From contig CAJWBE010000003.1 in NCBI GenBank assembly GCA_913020045.1, positions 110,826-174,825 of the forward strand: a stretch of 64,000 nt of DNA. The letters are read 5' to 3'. Position 1 is the first letter of the stretch, and every line of letters begins with the position of its first letter. Shown here piece after piece: positions 51,203 through 58,446 of this stretch. This DNA comes from an uncultured Oleiphilus sp. Its GTDB lineage: Bacteria > Pseudomonadota > Gammaproteobacteria > Pseudomonadales > Oleiphilaceae. The position numbers were made by a program, and so were the translations under genes. The notes under the pieces were generated by a model. That model worked only from the letters and a program-made list of their open reading frames with translations, had not been told where the DNA came from and ran no database searches.

Positions 51203-51637
51203 TTACAGCGTCGACAATGCGTAATCTAAAGCTGCGTCGTAGCCTTGACTTCCAAGGCCGCAAATAACGCCTGTCGCAATGTCTGAAAAATATGAGTGGT
51301 GTCGAAACGCTTCGCGCGAATGGACATTTGATAGGTGTACTTCGATGAATGGTATCGAAACACCGAGTAGTGCATCTCTTATCGCAATACTGGTGTGGGT
51401 AAACGCGCCAGGGTTAATAATGATAAATTTAACCGATTCGTTGCGTGCGTTGTGAATTCTGTCGATCAGCTCATGCTCTGCATTGCTTTGGAATGCTTCG
51501 AGTGAATGGCCTGCGTTTTTTGATTTTGATATGAGGCGCTGATGAATGTCGTCGACGGTTTCTGTACCGTAGATTTCGGGCTCTCGTGAACCTAGTAGGT
51601 TTAGGTTCGGGCCGTTGATCACAAGAATAGAAGGCAT
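51203..51637 (-). CDS. aroQ: 3-dehydroquinate dehydratase, type II
   Basis: Shikimate pathway step 3, 144 aa. It begins [22 protein letters not shown], with active-site Arg and Tyr, then [17 protein letters not shown] (catalytic His region) and [18 protein letters not shown]. The aroQ-accB-accC order is conserved in gammaproteobacteria. Confidence 0.97.
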   Translation of the reverse strand: MPSILVINGPNLNLLGSREPEIYGTETVDDIHQRLISKSKNAGHSLEAFQSNAEHELIDRIHNARNESVKFIIINPGAFTHTSIAIRDALLGVSIPFIEVHLSNVHSREAFRHHSYFSDIATGVICGLGSQGYDAALDYALSTL

Positions 51638-51778
51638 GGTGTTTAGGTCTCTATATTGCGGTGATCACACAATCGTAAGAAGTAAAACATCAGTTCGTTG
51701 ATAATGCGTGATTTGAGCGCAAGTTTGCCTACAAATCTATGCATTTACAAGCATAATTACTACAAGTTGGTGGGTGGT

Positions 51779-53431
51779 TTACTGCAGTAGGTCGTTTATG
51801 TAAGAACGCACGGTGTTGCGGCCATCGTGTTTTGCTTGATAGAGAGCTTGGTCTGCTTTTTCGCACATCTGTTTAGCGTTCGCCTCCAGCTTTCCTTTCT
51901 CATAAGTGGCAATGCCACAGCTAAAGCTAACGCAGAATGACGTATCGCCACAGGGCTGCGGCAAGGTTGAAAAGCGCTCGCGGATTTCGCTCATGATCGT
52001 TTTCGCATCGCCTTCACTGGTGTTGGGTAATACGACAGCAAACTCTTCGCCGCCGTAACGCCCTATATGATCGGTTTTTCTTAGTCTTTGCTTTAGAAAT
52101 AACGCAAGACTTTTAATGACTCTGTCTCCCATCGGGTGACCGTAGGTGTCGTTTACTTTTTTGAAGTGGTCCAAATCAAGCATCACAAAAGACAGAGGTT
52201 GTTCTTTGTCTTGGGCCTTGGTGACCTCTTGTTCGAGTAAGTGCAGTGTATGTGTGTGGTTGTAAAGTCCGGTGAGGCTATCTCGGATCATTAGGGCGAG
52301 TAGGGAGCGAGCGCGCCTGCCTCGATTATGGATGGTCGATGTTAAGTGTTTTGGATCGATTGGCTTCGTTAAAAAGTCATCTCCGCCTTGGCTCATTGCA
52401 TGAAGCTGTTTATTGAGGTCGTCCTCGGCAGACAAGTAGATAATAGGAACGCTGTGAAATTTGTCTTGTTGGCGAATGACTCGCGCAAGCTCCATGCCGG
52501 TGCAGCCTGGCATGTACATGTCCATAATGATGATTTCAGGATGAAACTCTTCTAGCGCAAGGAGTACCTTCATTGGGTCTGTAATCGTAAGCGGGTGCAT
52601 CCCCGCTTTTTTAAGGACCGTGTCGATATAACGGGCCTGTGATTGAGAGTCGTCTACCACCAGCACGCGATATGGTTCTTGCGGGCTTGCATGAGTGTAG
52701 CGCTCAATTTTCTCGATAAGCTGGCCGGGGTCTACTGTGGGGTAAAAAAACTCTTCTCCTCCGGATCGCGAGGCGCGCAATCTGGTCTGGATGTCATCCC
52801 GTTCAGAGCTTAGGTAAATAATGGGTACTGGTGTTTCATGTTTCGCTTGCAGCGCTTCTGCGGCTTCAAATCCGGACATTTTTTCATTGCCAAAATCGAT
52901 ATCCATCACGACGGTTTCTGGCTTGTTTTGCTGTGACGCCGCGATGAGGTTGTCAGCTTTTTCGAAACTAATAGAGCGAAAGCCAAAAAAATCTAACTGG
53001 CTAATGATTCGGTTAGCGAATTCTTTGTTGTTGATCGCGATATAAACAGGGGTCCGCAGGAATGTGCGTGGACCAGAGCTCAATGCTGTTGATGTGTCAT
53101 CAGCGAGGTCGCTTTTACGCAAGGTTTGTTCATTTAGTTCTTGGATGAATGTGTCCAAGGTGCTAATCGACTCACTGCTTGGAGAGCTAGATGATATCAG
53201 CTTTAATAATGAGGTGATTTTGTTTGCGATTTCGTGTTGTTCTTGCATTTCAAAGCGCTCTGCCGAGTGCTTTAGTTTTTCAGCGGCGCTAGAAAGGTTG
53301 CTGAGCCTATCTTGGTCTTCCCAGTTGGCTTCTTTACATTTTTGATAGCTGTCTAAAACAATGCGAGCTTGGTTGGTGACGCGCTTGGAAAAAAGTTGTT
53401 TTAGCTTTGCGCTCTGGTTTTGCAAGGGCAT
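51779..53431 (-). CDS. Two-receiver diguanylate cyclase (REC-REC-GGDEF)
   Basis: Cytoplasmic signalling protein of 550 aa. A helical N-terminal domain (about 1-115, possibly Hpt-like) is followed by a first receiver (D177/D179 near the phosphosite) and a second receiver (phosphosite aspartate about 304 in EIIIMDMYMPGCTG), then a GGDEF domain (about 385-550). The active site is intact, RYGGEEFAVVLP, and an RKTD inhibitory I-site lies five residues upstream, so it should make c-di-GMP. It is divergent from the LapD-like gene, 218 bases apart. Confidence 0.92.
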   Translation of the reverse strand: MPLQNQSAKLKQLFSKRVTNQARIVLDSYQKCKEANWEDQDRLSNLSSAAEKLKHSAERFEMQEQHEIANKITSLLKLISSSSPSSESISTLDTFIQELNEQTLRKSDLADDTSTALSSGPRTFLRTPVYIAINNKEFANRIISQLDFFGFRSISFEKADNLIAASQQNKPETVVMDIDFGNEKMSGFEAAEALQAKHETPVPIIYLSSERDDIQTRLRASRSGGEEFFYPTVDPGQLIEKIERYTHASPQEPYRVLVVDDSQSQARYIDTVLKKAGMHPLTITDPMKVLLALEEFHPEIIIMDMYMPGCTGMELARVIRQQDKFHSVPIIYLSAEDDLNKQLHAMSQGGDDFLTKPIDPKHLTSTIHNRGRRARSLLALMIRDSLTGLYNHTHTLHLLEQEVTKAQDKEQPLSFVMLDLDHFKKVNDTYGHPMGDRVIKSLALFLKQRLRKTDHIGRYGGEEFAVVLPNTSEGDAKTIMSEIRERFSTLPQPCGDTSFCVSFSCGIATYEKGKLEANAKQMCEKADQALYQAKHDGRNTVRSYINDLLQ

Positions 53432-53649
53432 TCAGGCTTCCCGTTCGCTAACGAAAAATAAACGACACTGACAAAGGCGAGTAATCGTCGTAGTTGTTTC
53501 ATCTATCATTATTGCTTACATTTTCGATCTGTCTATATTGATATTGTTTTACGAGCGGAAATAATGTCAGACTGTGGTTTAGGCCATGGTTCTGTTAATT
53601 CAGCAAGCCGATGGCGCTTTTGCCTCCTTTTTATAACCACGGGTTTGAT

Positions 53650-55626
53650 ATGTCATCACATGTTGGCAAGCAGAAAGCTTCTTTGACGCAGTTGCTGACT
53701 GTCACGTTATCGCTCGCTTTAGTTTGTCTTCTTGTTGGTAATTTGGTGCTGAATATTCTGTCGACGAGAAGTTATTTACAGCAGCAGTTATATGTTCATG
53801 CGCAAGATTCCGCTACCTCTCTGGGCTTATCTTTATCGACCGTGATAGATGCGAATGATGATGTGTTGGTGAGTAGGATGATTGATGCAATTTTTGATAG
53901 CGGCGAGTACAGCAAGATACTTTACTTTGGCATTGATAGACGTCTGAGAGTAGATAAACGTTTGGTAGATGATGGCGGCGTTGTACCAGAATGGTTTCGA
54001 TCGTTGGTCGAAATTGAGTCTCCAATGGCGACATCTCAGGTTATGGCCGGATGGCAGCAGCTCGGAGAATTGGTCGTGCAGACGAACGCTGATGCGGCAC
54101 ATCTTAAGCTTTGGAATGAAACGCAGAATCAGGTTATTTGGTTTGCTCTAGTCTTGTTTAGTGCGTTGTTGGCGATGCGAATTTTGTTGTCGCGTCTGTT
54201 GAGTCCACTGGCTGAAGTTGAGCGCCTGTCTAGAGAAATGAGTCATCGCAACTTTTCGTTCCGTATAGATGAGCCGCGAACGCGGGAGCTTGCGAACGTA
54301 TCGGCGGCTATTAACAACATGGCGGAAACATTAGGGCGGCTATTTCGGCAGCAGTTAAGTGCGATAGAGAGTCTTCGTTCGCAAAGTCTTTTAGATTCCC
54401 TGACAGGCTTGTATAACAGGGAAGGTTTTGATCGTAGGTTGAGGACGGAGCTTGAATCTCGGCAGAGTGTGAAACAGGGTACATTAATTATCTTGAAAGT
54501 CGCAGATTTTGAGGCGATAAATCTGTCGCTTGGCAGGGAGCGTGGTGATGATATCCTTAAGGCTGTCGCTGGCGTGATTGGTCAGGAAGCAGTGGCGCGC
54601 GTAGATGGTTTTGCAGCGCGGCGCAGTGGTGCAGATTTTAGTCTTTTTTTGCCAGATTTGGTTGGTGACGAGGTTGAGAGCGAGGCGGTCGCATTGATGG
54701 CGCGGCTTTCGTCGCTAGGCTGGGTAAAACAAATGCTGAGAGACGATCTTCTGCACCTAGGGTTGGCGGCGGTCAAACCCCTCGACAATGTTGGAAGGCT
54801 GCTATCGAAAGCTGATATGGCATTGCGGTCTGCTCAGGAGCGAGGCGTGTCTGGCTGGATGCGTTATATGGATGGTGCTGATGGTGAATTGGTTGATGAT
54901 GTAAAAGAGGCCAATCTCTGGCACCAGATTTTGCGAGATGCGATTGAGCGCGAGGATATTCTTCTTTATCGCCAAGGTGTTTATCTTCCATCGACTGGCG
55001 ATGTTTTGTTCCAGCAAACGTTGGCGAGGATTGAGGTCGATGGCGGGTTAGTCGAGGCGGGGCACTTTATCCCGATGGCTCGACGGTTTAATCTGATGGT
55101 TGAATTGGACAGACTGGTTATCGGTCGAGCGCTTAGGTTGATGCGCGAGACCGGTCAGATATTAAGTGTTTCAGTTTCAGAAGCTTCTATCGCAAGCGAA
55201 GGTTTTTTGGCATGGTTTGAAGCGCGGTTGTCGCAGCACGTTAGTTTATGCGCTTCGCTCTATGTTCAGTTGCCGGAGTATGCGATTTGCCACAATGAAA
55301 AAGGAGCGGTCGCTCTTTGTGAAATGCTTAATCGCTTGAATGTAAAAGTAGTTATTGAGCGTTTTGGTATTTCTTCAGTGCCGTTTTCCTATTTGCAGCG
55401 ACTAAAAATCGAAGCAATTAAGGTTGATCATAGTTTCGTTAGAGATGTGCATGAAAATATAGAAAATCAGTTTTTTTTACGATCCGTGATTCAATTGGCT
55501 CAGAGTCAGAACGTGGCTGTGATCGCTGTCGGTGTCGAATCGGAACGAGAGCTATCGGTATTGAAGGAATTGGGTGTGAGCGCTGTAATGGGTTATTTAT
55601 TAGGGAGGCCAGAGCCCTTGCTATAG
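53650..55626 (+). CDS. LapD-like c-di-GMP receptor (degenerate GGDEF-EAL)
   Basis: Inner-membrane protein of about 658 aa with LapD architecture: TM1 (about 12-37), a periplasmic LapD/MoxY-like domain, TM2 (about 160-182), HAMP, GGDEF and EAL. SRSYLQQQLYVHAQDSATSL and a Trp near residue 135 in MAGWQQLGEL parallel Pseudomonas LapD. The GGDEF site is RSGADF and the EAL motif reads QTL, with further catalytic residues changed (ERFG for DDFG), so it is probably a receptor with no enzyme activity. LapD holds LapG protease when bound to c-di-GMP. No lapG is near. The ATG at 53611 is an alternative start. Confidence 0.82.
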   Translation: MSSHVGKQKASLTQLLTVTLSLALVCLLVGNLVLNILSTRSYLQQQLYVHAQDSATSLGLSLSTVIDANDDVLVSRMIDAIFDSGEYSKILYFGIDRRLRVDKRLVDDGGVVPEWFRSLVEIESPMATSQVMAGWQQLGELVVQTNADAAHLKLWNETQNQVIWFALVLFSALLAMRILLSRLLSPLAEVERLSREMSHRNFSFRIDEPRTRELANVSAAINNMAETLGRLFRQQLSAIESLRSQSLLDSLTGLYNREGFDRRLRTELESRQSVKQGTLIILKVADFEAINLSLGRERGDDILKAVAGVIGQEAVARVDGFAARRSGADFSLFLPDLVGDEVESEAVALMARLSSLGWVKQMLRDDLLHLGLAAVKPLDNVGRLLSKADMALRSAQERGVSGWMRYMDGADGELVDDVKEANLWHQILRDAIEREDILLYRQGVYLPSTGDVLFQQTLARIEVDGGLVEAGHFIPMARRFNLMVELDRLVIGRALRLMRETGQILSVSVSEASIASEGFLAWFEARLSQHVSLCASLYVQLPEYAICHNEKGAVALCEMLNRLNVKVVIERFGISSVPFSYLQRLKIEAIKVDHSFVRDVHENIENQFFLRSVIQLAQSQNVAVIAVGVESERELSVLKELGVSAVMGYLLGRPEPLL

Positions 55627-55638
55627 GGTGCAGAGCTT

Positions 55639-56685
55639 ATGGGAAATATTGCGGATTTTTTTAGACATCGAAAAGAAGATTTTCAAGACTATTTAGGGGG
55701 CGGAGTTTTGCCAAAAATGATTAGTGGTGTTGTGGCGGTCTATTTGATTTTTGCTGTGTTTCTTGGCATTTGGTGGAGTAGTGAGCCTGACTTGTTCAAT
55801 GTGGCAGATCGGGCGGCTAGTATTGCGAAGGAAAACTCTAACCAGGAGGCTGTCGGCGTCGCAACAACGTCCACATTGATTGCGGTGGCCGAAACGCTGC
55901 TTGAAAAGCCTGGAGGGTACGTGACGAATGACCTTTTTCCTCCGGGTGTTTGGTTGGACAATATTACTAGCTGGGAAATGGGCGTTTTGGTGCAGTTGAG
56001 AGACCTTGCGCGAATCTTTAGGAAGGACTTGAGTCGATCTCAAAGTCAGTCCAATGAGGATCGGGATCTTATTAAGGCTGACCCTCAGTTCCATTTTGAC
56101 AATAGTAGCTGGGCTATTCCTGCGACAGAGAGTGAGTATCGCCGAGGTATTAAAGCGATGTATCGATATCTTTATCGCTTGTCAGATGAGCAACAGCCTG
56201 ATGCTCAGTTTTACGCGAGAGCAGATAATTTACGCAGTTGGCTTTCCGAAGTTGAGAGTCGTCTGGGGGGACTGTCGAGGCGTTTAAGCGAAAGTGTTGG
56301 CCGGCCGCAACTGGATATGGGCTTGGCTGGGGATGCGACTGCAGTGCAGTCTACTTCGGGTGAGGGGCCTCAGGAGCGGAAAACGCCTTGGTTGAAGGTT
56401 GATAATGTATTCTATGAGGCGCGCGGTTCTGCTTGGGCTCTAGTGCATATATTAAGAGCAGTGGAGATCGATTTTGCGACCGTGTTGAAGGATAAAAACG
56501 CATTGGTAAGTTTGCAGCAAATTAGACTGGAGTTGGAAGCGACGCAGGATTCGCTTTGGAGTCCAATGGTGTTGAACGGAGGAGGCTTTGGGATGCTCGC
56601 AAATCACTCTTTGACCATGTCTTCTTATATATCGAGAGCAAGTGCTGCGATTATTGATTTGAGAAACCTACTAGCGCAAGGTTAG
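55639..56685 (+). CDS. DUF2333 family protein
   Basis: Membrane-anchored protein of 348 aa with one N-terminal transmembrane segment (about 28-48) and a large, probably periplasmic, domain. It matches the DUF2333 family (YLIFAVFLGIWWSSEP, FPPGVWLDNITSWEMGVLVQ, SSWAIPATESEYRRGI). Function unknown. Its start is 12 bases after the LapD-like stop, so the two may be co-transcribed. Confidence 0.82.
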   Translation: MGNIADFFRHRKEDFQDYLGGGVLPKMISGVVAVYLIFAVFLGIWWSSEPDLFNVADRAASIAKENSNQEAVGVATTSTLIAVAETLLEKPGGYVTNDLFPPGVWLDNITSWEMGVLVQLRDLARIFRKDLSRSQSQSNEDRDLIKADPQFHFDNSSWAIPATESEYRRGIKAMYRYLYRLSDEQQPDAQFYARADNLRSWLSEVESRLGGLSRRLSESVGRPQLDMGLAGDATAVQSTSGEGPQERKTPWLKVDNVFYEARGSAWALVHILRAVEIDFATVLKDKNALVSLQQIRLELEATQDSLWSPMVLNGGGFGMLANHSLTMSSYISRASAAIIDLRNLLAQG

Positions 56686-56744
56686 CTGGTTTCCTGCTGG
56701 ATTTGGCGCATAGAATGCGACAGGTCTCGATTTTCTGTGTAATT

Positions 56745-56801
56745 TGTGAACGACTGTAAAGTTTTCGGTTCGTTCACATGTTTTAATTTCCGCCTTATTA
56801 T
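56745..56801 (+). promoter_or_regulatory. Promoter with overlapping inverted-repeat operator
   Basis: TTCACA (56773-56778), 17 bases, TATTAT (56796-56801): a near-consensus sigma-70 promoter (5/6 and 5/6). The -35 box is within the right arm of a perfect 9-base inverted repeat, TGTGAACGA (56745-56753) / TCGTTCACA (56770-56778), spaced 16. Transcription would start about 56808, 35-45 bases before the first gene of the exported-protein operon. The repeat looks like an operator for a dimeric regulator, or a hairpin from upstream transcripts. Confidence 0.68.
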
Positions 56802-56842
56802 ACTGTCCTAATTAATCGAACCATTCGAATACTCCTAACTAG

Positions 56843-57907
56843 GTGTGGCTTTTGTTCAAATACGTTTCTCTCATGGCGTTGTCGCTTTCTATTTTTCTGC
56901 CGTTGTCTAGCGTTACGGCTGAAATGAAGTCAATGTCCGACCAAGCGCTCTCGGAAGTTGACGGAGCGGGTATTGGTTTGGTGATGGATGACTTTGTGTT
57001 TAGCCATGGCCATGACACGGCAAATGATAAGACGTTTCGTATTTCTGGCCTGACAGATCAAAGTGGCGCGCCTGTGACACTTAACGTTGAGCAGCTATAC
57101 ATTGCTCGGGCTGGGAGTAATTACGGATCGGTTCTAGATCCGGTTAATCTTGGGCGCCTTAATAACCCTTTTGAAATTGATTTGTTGAATGGCGATAGCG
57201 TGGGTCTTGCGGGCAAAGCTGTGCTGCAGTTAGCTGCGCCGACTAAAGTCGATGTTGCAGACGGCTATGACTGTCTAGATGCTGCTGCTGTGTTGGGTAG
57301 TGGTACGTGCTCGAGTCGGCCTTCTGAGGCGGGTTGGGAGAATGGTGAGCGGGCCGATTTGGGTTTGGAGTTGCAGGTTAATGTGGGGGTTGAGACGCCG
57401 AGGCATTTAAATTTTCATGCTGAAAGTGCGGTTTTTGATGGTTCATATGTGCGTCTTTGGGGAGATGATGCAGCGGGTAAAATGGCTGCAGAGTTCCGGG
57501 TAAATTTTTATACGCCAGAGTTAGAGATTTCGACTTGTACTAAATTAAATGAGGCGTGTGGTTCTGCCGTAAAAATGAAGGGTTTTGCATTTGAGCTTGC
57601 GCTTGGAAATAGTTTTCAGCCGCTTTATGTCGGTGCTGATGCTATTACTGGTGGGTTAACGTTGCAGTTGGCGCAACTTACGCACGAGTATATGGCGAAT
57701 CTAGTACCGGCAACGGGGTTGTCTGATGGCAGCGCAGAAGGTGACGCAGCTTATGCATTTTTCAATGACTATTATAGCAACGCAGATTATCGCAGTAATG
57801 TTGCCATGACGGAGATGGAAATTGGCGGTGTTAGTTTGGGCTCGGCTAAAGTTGAAGGTTTGCTTATTCAGCATTTGGATGTGAAATTCAGGGACTTGGA
57901 GCCATGA
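56843..57907 (+). CDS. Exported protein with GQxG-type N-terminal signature, first of three
   Basis: Exported protein of 354 aa (351 if it starts at the TTG at 56852, which has AGGTG at better spacing). The signal peptide is cut before EMKSMSDQALSEVDGAGIGL; this signature is shared by all three proteins of the operon. The rest is glycine/aspartate-rich with short beta-like segments and a C-x6-CG pair at C232/C239. I cannot name the family with certainty; it resembles DUF6160/Fil-like exported proteins of gammaproteobacteria. Ends in CCATGATG, overlapping the next start. Confidence 0.78.
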   Translation: MWLLFKYVSLMALSLSIFLPLSSVTAEMKSMSDQALSEVDGAGIGLVMDDFVFSHGHDTANDKTFRISGLTDQSGAPVTLNVEQLYIARAGSNYGSVLDPVNLGRLNNPFEIDLLNGDSVGLAGKAVLQLAAPTKVDVADGYDCLDAAAVLGSGTCSSRPSEAGWENGERADLGLELQVNVGVETPRHLNFHAESAVFDGSYVRLWGDDAAGKMAAEFRVNFYTPELEISTCTKLNEACGSAVKMKGFAFELALGNSFQPLYVGADAITGGLTLQLAQLTHEYMANLVPATGLSDGSAEGDAAYAFFNDYYSNADYRSNVAMTEMEIGGVSLGSAKVEGLLIQHLDVKFRDLEP

Positions 57908-58446
57908 TGTTGTATTTGGTGCGGGTATTTGGCGTCCTCTTTTTAGGGTGCTCATCGGTGTTTGCTGAAATGGCGAGTATTGATGATGCAGCTCTTTCTG
58001 AGGTGACAGGTCAGAGCGGAGTTTACCTAACGGGTGAAATTAGCATTAACGAAGAGGGTGGCCCCCTTAACGATGATTATTTTGGCTCTTGCATTGATGT
58101 GACCAAAGTGTGTGGTGCTCGAATTGCATTACAGACTCAGCAAGATGGTGGGTGGTTCGTGCTTGATAACATTCAAGGCTCGATTGCTTTTGAGGGGCTG
58201 ACATTTCAATTGAGAGCTATTAACTCCGGATTTGGTGGTGATGGGCTTTTGTTTAATAGGGACGTTATAGAAATTGGTTTGCCAGAAACGTTGAAGTTTG
58301 ATGAGTTTCAATACACGGTAGCAACGAGTAATAGTGAGCGACCAGCAGGTGCTGCGTCTACTTTCAAGCAGGTTGATTTTATGACTGTTGAAATCGGTGG
58401 AGAAGTGACTCTTGAAGGTAATCTGCTAGTGTTCCCGACGCCATGA
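57904..58446 (+). CDS. Exported protein with GQxG-type signature, second of three
   Basis: Exported protein of 180 aa, the shortest of the trio. Signal peptide ends SSVFA, then EMASIDDAALSEVTGQSGVY. A C63-x6-C70-G pair aligns with that of the first protein. Beta-rich composition (FKQVDFMTVEIGGEVTLEGN). Start and stop overlaps with both neighbours (CCATGATG) indicate translational coupling. Function unknown. Confidence 0.78.
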   Translation: MMLYLVRVFGVLFLGCSSVFAEMASIDDAALSEVTGQSGVYLTGEISINEEGGPLNDDYFGSCIDVTKVCGARIALQTQQDGGWFVLDNIQGSIAFEGLTFQLRAINSGFGGDGLLFNRDVIEIGLPETLKFDEFQYTVATSNSERPAGAASTFKQVDFMTVEIGGEVTLEGNLLVFPTP

